NCBI RefSeq assembly: GCF_009873495.1
Contig: NZ_CP046710.1
Coordinates: 1-54,032 of the forward strand
Direction of reading: 5' to 3'
From: Nostoc sp. ATCC 53789
GTDB lineage: Bacteria > Cyanobacteriota > Cyanobacteriia > Cyanobacteriales > Nostocaceae
DNA: 54,032 bases
Below the pieces are notes generated by a model that had not been told where the DNA came from, ran no database searches, and worked only from the letters and a program-made list of their open reading frames with translations. Positions 1 to 9,014 of this stretch are shown piece after piece (position 1 is the stretch's first letter; every line of letters starts with the position of its first letter). Both the position numbers and the translations under genes were made by a program.

Positions 1-1667
1 CGGATAAAGTAATCGGTGGGAGTTTTCATAACCCTCGCTCTAACTTGATAAAACTGTTCGTTATTGATTGTGACGTAGTTGTACTTGGGATAAACCCATA
101 TCCACAGAGGTCCTGCTGCAACAATGGGTATGCTATCTTCTCCCATACCCATTTCTAGACCAAAATCTTTAAAGTAGTACCGAGCTTCTTCCCCTGCATT
201 TTCCAAAGCCCACTTGTAAACGTACTGATTAATTTGATTTCCCCTTGAAGCTCCATCTGTTTCTTGATAATTTGGGTTTGGAACTCCTGCCTCTGTCCAT
301 ATTTTTTGGCGTGAATTGAGTTTAGCTCGTAAAGAAAAAGCTGCTATTGGGAAAAAGCCAGTATCAAAAAAGTTCAGAAAATTATATAGCGCTTGGGTGA
401 CGCTACTAATTGTTAGCGTGCATTCAGACTGTCCATCACAAGAATTGCGAACCTGGGGAATATGAACAGAAGGATGGCTAAAAGGATTGTAAGTATAGGA
501 ACGATGGAAACTATCGATGACCTTTAAACCAAACGGCGCAGGCGATAAGTCGCTACCTGCCATGATTGGATTCGCATAATCTTGAATCCAAGGTGAGTAG
601 GGGGTACATCTTGGATCGTTTCGTGGATTATCTTCTTGACTACAGTAACAAGCAGGTTTGAAACCGTTATATCCTTCCATTACAAACGCATTGAGAAGTG
701 GCTGGAGGAGTTGCTGTGTCTTGATGCGTTCTTTCTTCAGAAAGTTACTGCTTGCCTCAACATTGGCATTTGGCAATATTAGGCAAATAAAGTTATAAAC
801 TAACTTGCCAATTTGTTGATGAACTTCTTCCTCTAATGCTCTCGGTTTAAGATCGAAATCCGCTACATAAGCAGGTGCTTCACCGGAAGCGAATTGCATA
901 TGAGTTGCCCCATCGATTGCAACAACAGGGAAGTTTTCTATATTAATTAGTTTGGATGCATTCAGTTGTTGATACCAAAACCCTGTTGCAATACGTGTAA
1001 TTCGCGCCAGTCCATCTAAAGTGCCACCTATAGTTAGGGTCGGGACGATATACTGAATAACATTTTGTCCCGCCTCATTTAATTTAGAAACATATCCCTT
1101 CTCTAAAAAAGAACCCATCAAGATTTGCCCTTTGCCACGTTCGGGAAAACTATTGAGGTATTTTTGAATGGCAATCCCGCCTACAGAATGAGCAACAAAG
1201 AAGATATTATCCGTTTCTGGCATACCTTCTTTTTGCATTTCCTTGATGGACTGATCGATCACCAATCCTATTTCACGCGGAACTGGAGAATTGCCAATAA
1301 ATTTAGGAATACTCACCCAAATACTTAAATCTGGGGCTGCATTTTGAATTGACTGTGCGACTGGACAATATTGCTCAACCGAGATATCTTCACCTTGAAT
1401 AAAGATGATAGCGACCTCAGTTCCTCCTTCGTGAATCGGTTTGAGGACTATTGGCGTTCCAAGCCAATTGTAGGCATAGGTTAATTGAATGAGAATAACA
1501 CACAGTAATAAAAAGCCTGTTATTCCAACCCCGACCCAGAGTAGGTGGATGATTGAATCTGCAACTGATCCGTTTAAATTAATAGCTGCGATCACAAGAC
1601 AAGTCAAAACCAATGACAAAAAGATGCTAAAACTCTTACCTAACCATAAGAAATTTTTGTAAGGCAT
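1..1667 (-). CDS. Alpha/beta-hydrolase (lipase-like), 3' end beyond the window
   Basis: The minus strand is open from the ATG at 1667 to the window edge, about 555 residues with no stop, so the C-terminus is missing. The N-terminus (MPYKNFLWLGK) is followed by two hydrophobic stretches (about residues 10-30 and 40-65), which suggest a membrane anchor. A strand-turn-helix reading FFVAHSVGGIAIQ at about residue 150 fits the nucleophile elbow of serine hydrolases. Further on are GGTLDG and AIDGATHMQFA, plausible sites for the acid and histidine of the triad. The family fold is recognisable but the substrate is not. It lies just downstream of the HXXEE membrane protein on the same strand, so the two may be co-transcribed. 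Confidence 0.75.
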   Translation of the reverse strand, partial: MPYKNFLWLGKSFSIFLSLVLTCLVIAAINLNGSVADSIIHLLWVGVGITGFLLLCVILIQLTYAYNWLGTPIVLKPIHEGGTEVAIIFIQGEDISVEQYCPVAQSIQNAAPDLSIWVSIPKFIGNSPVPREIGLVIDQSIKEMQKEGMPETDNIFFVAHSVGGIAIQKYLNSFPERGKGQILMGSFLEKGYVSKLNEAGQNVIQYIVPTLTIGGTLDGLARITRIATGFWYQQLNASKLINIENFPVVAIDGATHMQFASGEAPAYVADFDLKPRALEEEVHQQIGKLVYNFICLILPNANVEASSNFLKKERIKTQQLLQPLLNAFVMEGYNGFKPACYCSQEDNPRNDPRCTPYSPWIQDYANPIMAGSDLSPAPFGLKVIDSFHRSYTYNPFSHPSVHIPQVRNSCDGQSECTLTISSVTQALYNFLNFFDTGFFPIAAFSLRAKLNSRQKIWTEAGVPNPNYQETDGASRGNQINQYVYKWALENAGEEARYYFKDFGLEMGMGEDSIPIVAAGPLWIWVYPKYNYVTINNEQFYQVRARVMKTPTDYFI

Positions 1668-1690
1668 TGTTGTTAATCTATGGTGTATTG

Positions 1691-2134
1691 TTACTGCGCC
1701 ACTTGTGTCGCTTCTTTAGTTAAAGCAGTTCTAAGTTGTTGAATAAAAATAAGACTCAAAACAAACAAGATGGGACCCGTTACTCCACCAGGGAAGTAAT
1801 GATGTAAGAAAATCCAAGTGCAAATGTGGAATGCTCCATTCAATAACTCAATAATTGCCCAACTCCACATCAAGTAACAGCCCCATTGGCTTTGTTTTTC
1901 AGCACTAGGAAATGAGCCTAACATTAACGCAATGATGAGATAATTGAGAATTGCAAACAAATCTGCACTAATCTCAAAAATGGGAATCCAGGGAAAATGT
2001 TGATGCAATGCCTCGCTCATAGTTCCAAAGTAACTGTAAAGCTCGGTGTACGTTTCTTCTATACTGTGAACAACTTGGACAAGTCCCAAAATCCAGTAGC
2101 TATGAGCGATTTTTGCAGGTTGAGCATTAAGCAT
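1691..2134 (-). CDS. HXXEE-domain membrane protein
   Basis: 147 residues with four hydrophobic segments. The sequence VVHSIEETYTELY near residue 22 matches the H-x-x-E-E signature that names the HXXEE family, integral membrane proteins of unknown function. A second polar cluster (HICTWIFLHH) lies in a later helix. The family is known only by its conserved motif, and the acidic and histidine residues suggest metal or substrate handling inside the membrane, which is inference. It sits 24 bases upstream of the hydrolase on the same strand and probably shares its transcript. Confidence 0.7.
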   Translation of the reverse strand: MLNAQPAKIAHSYWILGLVQVVHSIEETYTELYSYFGTMSEALHQHFPWIPIFEISADLFAILNYLIIALMLGSFPSAEKQSQWGCYLMWSWAIIELLNGAFHICTWIFLHHYFPGGVTGPILFVLSLIFIQQLRTALTKEATQVAQ

Positions 2135-2346
2135 TTACAGTTTATCTATTGGCTATTATTAACAATATGCAATGCAAACGTATGGAAATATGACGGTTTC
2201 GCATTCAAATTAAGGAAGGAAATAAGCCATATTTTCCTCTTTATTGGAACTTCCCACTGTTGCTGGTTTTAAAGCCTGTCAGAATAATTGTTAGAGATTG
2301 TAAAAAAATAACTAATCAATTGCACCTTGACAGACTAATAAAAACT

Positions 2347-3210
2347 TCACCACAAAAGGTTAAATAAATATATCTGGACTATCATGCCAAGGTTAAGGAA
2401 GATAACAGCCGTAAAATGCCACCATTGATTAAACGTAGATTCAGCTAATAGTCCTTCAATCATCCCACCCAACATAAAGAGAAAGGGGGCTGATACTGCC
2501 AAAAGTTTAGGTTGCTGAACTGTTTCTAAGACGGGAGCAAAAAGATGAAAATATGCAACAAAATTTACAAGTGCATTGATGATAAACACCACAAGAATTG
2601 TAATGGCTAGAGGAAAGACAGGTTGCTTGTTGAGTGTAAAGGTAGCTTTAGGATTTTGAGGACCAAGAAAAGCAATTATCCCACTGACAATGGCAAAAGT
2701 TAGGGTTATTTTGTTAATCCCAAATACTCCCAGGGAAAAAGCTAACAATCCTGCTCCTTGAAGGAAAAATAGTAACTTGTATGCTACTTCACGAAGCCAT
2801 TCATTATTACAGTCTTTTATATTCAAGTCTGAATCGAGCGGATTTTGGAAATACACCACCTGCCAACCTTCATATTCGTGCATCATAATGCCTGTTAAGC
2901 CACCAAATGTTAGAATAAGCGGGCTAATTAAGACTAAAAATACTTGCACATCTGTTCCAAGGAGCAGTTTCAATGCACTTGAATGCTGAAAAATTAAGAA
3001 GGATAGGATAAAAGCAGGGATGAACGGAAGCCAGTGAACTAACTCCACAAGATTTAGTATCCAAGACCGTGCATACTTAGCTAGACCGTTCTCTACAAGA
3101 TATGTTTTTGGTTCTGGTTTTTGCCATTCCCATCCAGGCTCAGGATAATAGCCTAGACTTGGGTTAGATTCTTCTTTGTGCTTCTTATTCACATTTGTCT
3201 TGATTTCCAT
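2347..3210 (-). CDS. Polytopic membrane protein of unknown function
   Basis: About 287 residues. I prefer the ATG at 3210 (MEIKTNVNKK) because GAAGG lies about 10 bases upstream of it; an in-frame start further up at 3243 is possible. A charged, proline-rich N-terminus of about 55 residues (GYYPEPGWEWQKPEPKTYL) precedes six or seven hydrophobic segments. I do not recognise a family. It is on the same strand as the HXXEE protein and the hydrolase, but about 210 bases separate it from the former, so separate transcription is possible. Confidence 0.55.
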   Translation of the reverse strand: MEIKTNVNKKHKEESNPSLGYYPEPGWEWQKPEPKTYLVENGLAKYARSWILNLVELVHWLPFIPAFILSFLIFQHSSALKLLLGTDVQVFLVLISPLILTFGGLTGIMMHEYEGWQVVYFQNPLDSDLNIKDCNNEWLREVAYKLLFFLQGAGLLAFSLGVFGINKITLTFAIVSGIIAFLGPQNPKATFTLNKQPVFPLAITILVVFIINALVNFVAYFHLFAPVLETVQQPKLLAVSAPFLFMLGGMIEGLLAESTFNQWWHFTAVIFLNLGMIVQIYLFNLLW

Positions 3211-3243
3211 TTTGCTACTGCCTTCTTTTAAAAGAAAACTCAC

Positions 3244-3659
3244 TTGCTGACTTCATTTAATAAACGACTCGCAAAATCAATTTCTGAATTTTTTGATTTG
3301 AGGTCGTTTTTACCTAACTCAATACATCTATAGAACCCATTTGGGATCTATTTTCGGCATCATCGCGCCAACATAGTAAACCAAATGTTTTTAACATTTA
3401 TGCAATTTAAAGATAAAATTTTTTGAATGTCAGCCCCATCAACTCTTAACAAGCCAGTTTAAATCTAGCAAGTTGCTATATAACTCAGTATTTTTACTGA
3501 AAAATTACTTTTATACCCGTAATTTCTCACAAGTTAGAAGAAAACATTCATCTCAATACTTCTCGGTGTGCTTGGGTGCGATATCTTCTCTTCATGAGAA
3601 AAACAAGTGCATCGCTTAAAAAAGGCAAAACTATAAAACTATAGTCAAGGAGATTCCAA
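3244..3659. other. Intergenic region between divergent genes
   Basis: About 400 bases, AT-rich, with no open frame that looks coding. It must hold the promoters of the minus-strand membrane protein and the plus-strand small protein. AAGGAG at about 3647 serves as the ribosome binding site of the latter. I see no strong palindrome here. Confidence 0.4.
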
Positions 3660-3998
3660 GTGAAAGACGGAGTATTTTTTCATCATCAAGAGGATGTTTA
3701 CGATTGGGAGGGGAAACCACTCAATCCAGAGATTCGTAGTGCGATCACTGTAAATAATATTGTGAGAGTTTCGGTAAACCATAGTTCTGGTTATTCCGAG
3801 GGGATTTACGTGCAAATCACCACAGTGGACGGTTCGGATTTGGTCGGAATTGTCCAAGATACTTACCGCCAATTTTTTGAAGGGGAAACAATATACGTTG
3901 AAAATGGCGAGTCAATCTGCTTCTCGCGTGCCTCCATAATAGAAGTGCCTTTAAATTGGGATGGGAATGAGAATCTATTTGATGCCGTCAACTCCTGA
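3660..3998 (+). CDS. Small acidic protein of unknown function
   Basis: 112 residues from a GTG start that is preceded at 8 bases by a strong AAGGAG, which decides the start. The sequence is beta-rich (VRVSVNHSSGYSEGIYVQITTVDG, then VGIVQDTYRQFF), acidic, and lacks membrane segments or a signal peptide. It reads like the small beta-barrel proteins common on cyanobacterial plasmids, but I cannot name a family. A hairpin and a promoter separate it from parA, so it is probably its own transcription unit. Confidence 0.55.
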   Translation: MKDGVFFHHQEDVYDWEGKPLNPEIRSAITVNNIVRVSVNHSSGYSEGIYVQITTVDGSDLVGIVQDTYRQFFEGETIYVENGESICFSRASIIEVPLNWDGNENLFDAVNS

Positions 3999-4089
3999 CT
4001 TCACGTTCACCAAACACCACACCGCCAGCACTAATCACCCGGAATTGCCAGCAATGGGCAGAGCGTATAAAACACCACCAAACAAGGAT

Positions 4090-4119
4090 AAAAAGCTAAA
4101 TTTACAAAATTAGCTTTTT
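4090..4119. terminator. AT-rich hairpin, probable bidirectional terminator
   Basis: Arms AAAAAGCTAA and TTAGCTTTTT pair perfectly around a 10-base loop, giving a run of T after the stem in either direction. More AGCTAAA copies follow at once, so the segment could also be an operator for the ParA operon. It lies between the small protein and parA. Confidence 0.45.
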
Positions 4120-4148
4120 AGTTAAAGCTAAAAAGCTAAATTAATTAA

Positions 4149-4177
4149 TTGACAAAATAATTAAATGAGCTTAAGTT
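4149..4177 (+). promoter_or_regulatory. Putative promoter of the parA operon
   Basis: A consensus TTGACA at 4149-4154 is followed after 17 bases by TAAGTT at 4172-4177, about 35 bases before the parA ATG. The surrounding sequence is almost entirely A/T with repeated AGCTAAA and AATTAATT words, as expected for autoregulated partition promoters. The boxes are read by eye. Confidence 0.4.
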
Positions 4178-4211
4178 AATTGGCTAATTTAATAAATTAA
4201 TCAAAATAGAG

Positions 4212-4991
4212 ATGCTGACAATTACCGTAAGCTCGTTGAGTGGCGGTCAGGGCAAGACGACAACTTCCCTGTTCCTTGGTCGGCTGCTATCACGCCAGGG
4301 GTTCACCACCTTGATGCTCGACTCCGACCCCCAACATAATCTGACTACCTATCTGGGGTTCGAGTTGTCACCCAACCAACCAACCCTATTAGAGTTTCTG
4401 AAAAAAACAGTCGCACCAGAAGACTGCATCTACCCGACTCAAGACAACGACAATTTATTTCTTATCCCCGCCGATGACCAACTCGATACCGTACAAGATT
4501 ATTTATCTAACAGTGGAGTAGGTGCAACCTTACTCAAGCGACGATTGGAAGTCATCAGCCAAATTTTCCAAGTTTGCATTATCGATGCCCCACCCCAGCG
4601 ATCGCAAATTTGTTTAACAGTGATTGGCGCAGCAGATTTTTTAATCATCCCCGCAGAAGCATCGGTCAAAGGTTACGGTTCGCTCGTGCGGACGCTCGAC
4701 TTACTAAGCGGCTTGCGAGATGTCGGAGCGACGAATGCTGAAATCTTAGGTGTATTACCCTTCCGCGATCGCTGGTTTGGTAATACCCAAGCGCAAGAAA
4801 GTCGGGCGGCGGTAGATGGAATGCGAGATGAAGTAGGCGAAAAGTTAGTTTTACCCTCAATCCGCGAATCAGAACGCTATAAACAAGCCATCAATAAACG
4901 TACAACCCTCTCGCAGTTGGGTTACACCGATCTGGAATATCCATTTGAAATCTTAATCGATAAAATCCGCACGGATATCGGGAGCAAATAA
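4212..4991 (+). CDS. parA: ParA-family partition ATPase
   Basis: 259 residues. A deviant Walker A motif, SGGQGKTTTS, at residues 10-19, a switch I aspartate in LDSDPQHN at about residue 37, and VCIIDAPPQ (Walker B) near residue 120 mark it as a ParA/MinD ATPase, without the N-terminal DNA-binding extension of type Ia ParA. Such proteins form dynamic assemblies on the nucleoid and position plasmids. The next gene, 2 bases downstream, encodes a small partner, which fits a type Ib partition operon. DUF4365 and unknown genes follow in the same operon, which is less usual for partition loci. Confidence 0.85.
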   Translation: MLTITVSSLSGGQGKTTTSLFLGRLLSRQGFTTLMLDSDPQHNLTTYLGFELSPNQPTLLEFLKKTVAPEDCIYPTQDNDNLFLIPADDQLDTVQDYLSNSGVGATLLKRRLEVISQIFQVCIIDAPPQRSQICLTVIGAADFLIIPAEASVKGYGSLVRTLDLLSGLRDVGATNAEILGVLPFRDRWFGNTQAQESRAAVDGMRDEVGEKLVLPSIRESERYKQAINKRTTLSQLGYTDLEYPFEILIDKIRTDIGSK

Positions 4992-4993
4992 AA

Positions 4994-5449
4994 ATGTCAG
5001 ATAACGTACTCAACCAACTACGCAACAAACGCAATCGCCCAACAGTTACACCACGTCAGGATGCGCTTCTGACTCAAGAACAGCCCCAAGCTCAAGCACA
5101 AGAGCAAAACTCATTGCCACAACCCACCCCAGTTACAGAACTTGCCAACTCAACTGCTGCTACATCTGACACACTTGCAGAACTCAAAGCCGAACTCGAA
5201 AAATACCCCCAAACTCGGCGACATTCGGCAATCGTTCTAGAAAAAGACCTCGACCAGGAATTGACACGGTTTTGTAAAGAATTAGGTATCACAGTTGAGG
5301 TATTTTTAGAAGCTGCCTGGACTGTTGCTAGTGCCGATAACGCACTTACAGAAAAAATTACTACGGAAGCCAAGCGCCGCTACGACCAACGCAAGCGGGT
5401 TGGGCATATTAAACGGTTAATCACAATGTTGACCAACCCTTCAAAGTAA
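4994..5449 (+). CDS. Small ParA partner, possible ParB/ParG-type DNA-binding protein
   Basis: 151 residues. The first 65 are polar and Gln/Pro-rich, probably disordered. The C-terminal half (RRHSAIVLEKDLDQELTRFC, then an Ala-rich helix and KRVGHIKRLITML) looks like a short strand followed by helices with a basic end, compatible with a ribbon-helix-helix or other small DNA-binding fold. It begins 2 bases after parA, so translation is likely coupled. Its role as the site-binding partner of ParA is inferred from position and size. Confidence 0.6.
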   Translation: MSDNVLNQLRNKRNRPTVTPRQDALLTQEQPQAQAQEQNSLPQPTPVTELANSTAATSDTLAELKAELEKYPQTRRHSAIVLEKDLDQELTRFCKELGITVEVFLEAAWTVASADNALTEKITTEAKRRYDQRKRVGHIKRLITMLTNPSK

Positions 5450-5452
5450 ATA

Positions 5453-5956
5453 ATGAGCCTCAATACCCAAAAAGAAGATTTCAGTTACGCTTATGTGTAT
5501 GCCGTCACTGCAACTGCTGGCTACTCCTTGCAAGCAGCCACACGTAGGTTAGATGATAGCGGCATCGACGCTACAATTACCGTACCAGGAAAACTCAACT
5601 CCAAGCGTCTGCCGAGATTTGACGTACAAATTAAATCTACATCCCAAGATGTTAAGAGAGAAACATCCATCAAATACCGACTCAGCGTCAAAAACTATGA
5701 TGAACTCCGGGAAGACGACCCCTTCGTGCCACAACTATTAATAGTTGTTTTAGTGCCAGAAGAAGTTAGTGATTGGTTATCCCAAACCGAAGAATCTCTA
5801 TGCCTCAAACGCTGCGGTTACTGGCTATCGTTGCGCGGACAACCAGGGATTGATAACAAGACGAACATCACTGTGGAAATTAAGCGCCAAAATATATTTA
5901 GCCCCGACGCACTCAAAACCATAATGTCACGCATCGCCGTTGGAGAATCCCTATGA
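5453..5956 (+). CDS. DUF4365-domain protein, possible PD-(D/E)XK nuclease fold
   Basis: 167 residues. The opening (TQKEDFSYAYVYAVTATAGY) and the block DDSGIDATITVPGK, then FDVQIKSTSQ, match the DUF4365 pattern. The conserved D of GID with Q-x-K resembles the active site of restriction-like nucleases (D...Q/ExK), so DNA cleavage is possible but not shown. It starts 3 bases after the ParA partner and overlaps the next gene by 4 bases, so it is firmly inside the parA operon. DUF4365 proteins are often found on mobile elements and near defence genes. Confidence 0.7.
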   Translation: MSLNTQKEDFSYAYVYAVTATAGYSLQAATRRLDDSGIDATITVPGKLNSKRLPRFDVQIKSTSQDVKRETSIKYRLSVKNYDELREDDPFVPQLLIVVLVPEEVSDWLSQTEESLCLKRCGYWLSLRGQPGIDNKTNITVEIKRQNIFSPDALKTIMSRIAVGESL

Positions 5957-6480
5957 CAGCTATTTTCCCGGATGTGGAAAAATTCAAATGTATCGACCCC
6001 CGACAAGTAGAAGCTTACTTAGTTGGGCATGGTTGGCAGCAACAGCAGCGTCAAGGTGATAAAGCTGCCATTTGGACTCTAGACGGTTTTGAAATTTTAC
6101 TTCCCCTCAAAGGAGAAATTATCGACTTTTCTCGTCGCATGGCGGAAGTCGTTGAAACTCTGGCCTTGGCAGAAACCAAATCGCAACAGTCAATTTTGGG
6201 TGACTTAATTACAAATGCACCCAACACCACCATTCAAGCAGTCGTCACGCACATCGCCACACCCAATGCAGATCACCTCAGTGGCGACATCACCATGCTG
6301 GGCATTGTGGTTGATAAACTGCGTCCCATCCACACTGAACTAGCTGACCGTGACTACATCCTGGCACTTAAGGCTTATCAAGAACGCCTGCCAGTTTACT
6401 GCACAGGTGACTTAATCAAGTCTAACGGTATATTCGTTCTGAAAAATCCCCATAAATTTCGCCTGGATGACACTGAATAA
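5953..6480 (+). CDS. Unknown protein co-translated with DUF4365
   Basis: 175 residues whose ATG overlaps the DUF4365 stop (ATGA), strong evidence for a functional pair. It is soluble with no signal peptide. The first half (VEAYLVGHGWQQQQRQGDKAAIWTL, then EILLPLKGEIIDFSRRMAEVV) resembles small domains that bind or sense; the second half is beta-rich (YILALKAYQERLPVYCTGDL). I do not recognise a family. The four-gene arrangement (ParA, small partner, DUF4365, this protein) may act as one module. Confidence 0.6.
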   Translation: MTAIFPDVEKFKCIDPRQVEAYLVGHGWQQQQRQGDKAAIWTLDGFEILLPLKGEIIDFSRRMAEVVETLALAETKSQQSILGDLITNAPNTTIQAVVTHIATPNADHLSGDITMLGIVVDKLRPIHTELADRDYILALKAYQERLPVYCTGDLIKSNGIFVLKNPHKFRLDDTE

Positions 6481-6668
6481 TTTTCCTACACCGTGATATT
6501 CCTTGGCTCAATATTCCAGATTACGAATGATTGCGATAGAGACACAAAGCGCCTTCTGGCGCAAATGGGTGTAGAGAAAAGCGATTCTCGCACCCAGTAG
6601 CGGCTGAAAGTTGTGTAAAAAGCCACTTTTGAGAGAGGATTGATTCACTAGCACCAACCTGATAGCCC

Positions 6669-7634
6669 GTGAACCACGCGATCGCATCCAATTTTAATCC
6701 AGAGTCGCTGGCGTTAACCGAACCAGTTCCGCTAACTATGCACCCGGCTGAAGTTTACCTTAACAGTCTAGGGGAGGGTTCAAGGCGGACGATGCGGGAA
6801 GCACTCAACGCGATCGCTCGACTTTTGACTAACGACACAAGTGATGCAAGTACTTTGGATTGGTCAAAGTTGCGTTACCAGCACACTGCTGCGGTTAGGT
6901 CGGTGCTGATGGAAAAATACAGCCCGGCGATGGCGAATAAAATGCTATGTGCATTACGGCGGACGCTCAAGGAAGCATGGCGGTTGGGGTTAATGTCCAC
7001 GGATGAGTATGGACGAGCAGCTGATATTGAGTCCGTGCGGGGCAAGAGTTTGTTGAAAGGGCGCGAAATTGATCCTGAAGAAATTTCGGCGCTGTGGTCA
7101 GATTGTATTCAAGATGACTCAACATTGGGGAGGAGGGATGCGGCACTGCTGGCAGTTTTGACGGTAGGGTTGCGTCGCAGTGAAGTAACTTATCTTGATT
7201 TGAGCGATTTTAAGCTGCGTAGTCGCTCATTAACAATACGTGAAGCGAAGGGGCGGAAGGAACGAATTGTCTACTTACCTGAAGCTGGTGTGCAAGCTGT
7301 TACTGATTGGTTGTTGATTCGGGGTAAAGCACCAGGGCCGCTTTTTTATCCTTTAAATAAGGCGAAGAAAATTATACCGAGACGGATGAGTGAGCAGGGT
7401 GTGCTACGAGCATTGCAGCGACGGGGGGGAAAAGCCGAGGTGGACGCTTTTACACCTCATGATTTTAGAAGAACTTTTATTGGTAATTTATTAGATGCTG
7501 GTGCAGATATCGTCACTATAGCGAAACTTGCAGGTCATGCGTCGCCAAGTACTACAAGTAAGTATGATAGGCGGGGGGAAGCGGCGAAGAAACGGGCGAT
7601 TGATTTATTGAATGTGCCTTACAAAAGACGTTAG
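6669..7634 (+). CDS. Tyrosine recombinase / integrase
   Basis: 321 residues, starting at a GTG. The N-terminal SAM-like core-binding domain covers about residues 20-120. The catalytic domain shows the full tyrosine recombinase set: arginine I in GLRRSEV (about residue 177), the lysine-bearing AKGRKER turn, HDFRR (about 273), the late histidine in GHAS (about 298) and the nucleophile in KYDRRG (about 307). Its length is typical of XerC/D-like integrases. It lies 190 bases after the parA operon, and an att or dif-like site may be in the flanking DNA, though I could not identify one. A function in multimer resolution or integration is inferred. Confidence 0.85.
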   Translation: MNHAIASNFNPESLALTEPVPLTMHPAEVYLNSLGEGSRRTMREALNAIARLLTNDTSDASTLDWSKLRYQHTAAVRSVLMEKYSPAMANKMLCALRRTLKEAWRLGLMSTDEYGRAADIESVRGKSLLKGREIDPEEISALWSDCIQDDSTLGRRDAALLAVLTVGLRRSEVTYLDLSDFKLRSRSLTIREAKGRKERIVYLPEAGVQAVTDWLLIRGKAPGPLFYPLNKAKKIIPRRMSEQGVLRALQRRGGKAEVDAFTPHDFRRTFIGNLLDAGADIVTIAKLAGHASPSTTSKYDRRGEAAKKRAIDLLNVPYKRR

Positions 7635-7788
7635 ATACCAAGGTTGTGTTGCAAAAACTAGGTTACTAATGTTGAGTAATATTTTGCCAACGGTATCTTC
7701 GCTAGATCCACCCCAAGATATGTTTTCTACAAATATTTTACACCTTGTGAGCTTTTTTACAATAGCTCCTGCCTTTGAAAACATCCTC

Positions 7789-8139
7789 TTAGATGAAGTC
7801 TAAGTCTGAGTGTTGACTCATTATCTCGGAGATTTCTTCGCTCTCTGAAACTTCTTGGTGAAAAATTTCTTTGAGGAAGTGATAGTAAGCTTTGTAAACG
7901 CGACTTGAACCGTCAGCGTTATTAATGATAAAGAACGGTGCTACCTCTACCTTGTGCTTTAATGCCAGGACGAATCCTTCACTATATTGCTCGCGTTCAT
8001 CAGCAGCAATGATTTTATCTATGCGCTCTAACAATCCTAGCTTTTCAAGATGTTCAAGTACATTCGCAGACCTGTGGCACGGATTACCGTCTAGCTTGAT
8101 CTTTTTAACTAGTGTTATATTCATTGCTTTATCACGCAC
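7789..8139 (-). CDS. Thioredoxin-fold protein at the end of the sulfate operon
   Basis: About 116 residues from a GTG at 8139 (an in-frame ATG at 8124 is an equally good start). The N-terminal strand is followed by GNPCHRSANVLEHL, which has the place of a thioredoxin CxxC but with Ser in the second position, and by VAPFFII, which resembles the cis-proline segment. This suggests a monothiol thioredoxin or glutaredoxin-like protein. It starts within 10 bases of the cysH stop, so it is probably translated with it. APS reductases need a thiol reductant, so a role as its partner is a reasonable inference. Confidence 0.6.
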   Translation of the reverse strand: MRDKAMNITLVKKIKLDGNPCHRSANVLEHLEKLGLLERIDKIIAADEREQYSEGFVLALKHKVEVAPFFIINNADGSSRVYKAYYHFLKEIFHQEVSESEEISEIMSQHSDLDFI

Positions 8140-8145
8140 TAATGA

Positions 8146-8907
8146 TTAGTGGAAACCGTTTTGTGACATATTATTGTTCCCGTGGAAACCGCATTCTTTT
8201 TCAGATGCATCTTCCCACCACCAGCGTCCCTGTCGCTCATGCTGATTTGGTAAAATCGCTCTAGTGCAAGGTTCACAGCCAATGCTAATAAAACCTTTGG
8301 TATGTAACTGATTATATGGTACGTTATAGGATTGAATATACTGCCACACCTGAACAGAACTCCAGTTAGCTAGAGGGTTAAACTTGATTAAAGTACGATC
8401 ACCAATCGAGAAAGCGGTGTCTATCTGGATAACTGGGATATTGGCACGGGTAGAAGGATTCTGATCATGGCGTTGACCCGTGATCCAGGCATTAAGAGTA
8501 CTAAGTTGACGGCGTAGTGGACGTACTTTTCGGATACCACAACATTCTTTATGATTATCCTCATAAAAACTAAAAAGTCCCTTTTCTCTAACTAGCGACT
8601 CAACCTCTGTGGGTTCTGGAAAAACTACATCTAGTTTAATACAATAATGTTTTCTAACTTTGTCTAAAAACTGGTAAGTCTCAGGATGCAGACGACCTGT
8701 ATCGATAGAGAAAACTTGAAAGTTTTTTCCAATCCTGGATGCCATGTCAATGAGGACAATATCCTCTGCACCACTAAAAGATATAGCAATGTTGTCAAAC
8801 TGCTCTAAAGCAAATTTCAGGATATCTTGTGGGCTTTTTGCTCGATACTCTAATTCTAGGTTGTTAATATCGAGTTCTGTTATGCAAGATGCCTTAAGTT
8901 CGCTCAT
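8146..8907 (-). CDS. cysH: Assimilatory adenylyl-sulfate (APS) reductase, Fe-S type
   Basis: 253 residues; GGGAG lies about 7 bases before the ATG. It reduces activated sulfate to sulfite. SFSGAEDIVLIDM (about 43-55) is the nucleotide-binding PP-loop, and SIDTGRLHPETY follows. A double cysteine (C122, C123 in ECCGIRKVRP) and C211-x-x-C214 (GCEPC) are the ligands of a [4Fe-4S] cluster, the mark of APS reductase as against PAPS reductases, which lack it. KECGFH (C239) is the catalytic cysteine near the C-terminus. It is the fourth gene of a minus-strand sulfate operon, between sir and the thioredoxin-like gene. Confidence 0.9.
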   Translation of the reverse strand: MSELKASCITELDINNLELEYRAKSPQDILKFALEQFDNIAISFSGAEDIVLIDMASRIGKNFQVFSIDTGRLHPETYQFLDKVRKHYCIKLDVVFPEPTEVESLVREKGLFSFYEDNHKECCGIRKVRPLRRQLSTLNAWITGQRHDQNPSTRANIPVIQIDTAFSIGDRTLIKFNPLANWSSVQVWQYIQSYNVPYNQLHTKGFISIGCEPCTRAILPNQHERQGRWWWEDASEKECGFHGNNNMSQNGFH

Positions 8908-9014
8908 AAAAATCTCCCTGTTGATTCAGAATTTGTAAGACTATTGAGACTTTCGGATTTAGCTATTTCAGACAGTGGTTTGGGTTTTTTACAAAGGTTT
9001 CACACAGTGAAAGC

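Noticed and set aside
1997..2272. 91-codon plus-strand frame opposite the HXXEE gene
   Set aside because: It overlaps the HXXEE gene on the other strand for half its length and has no coding features of its own.
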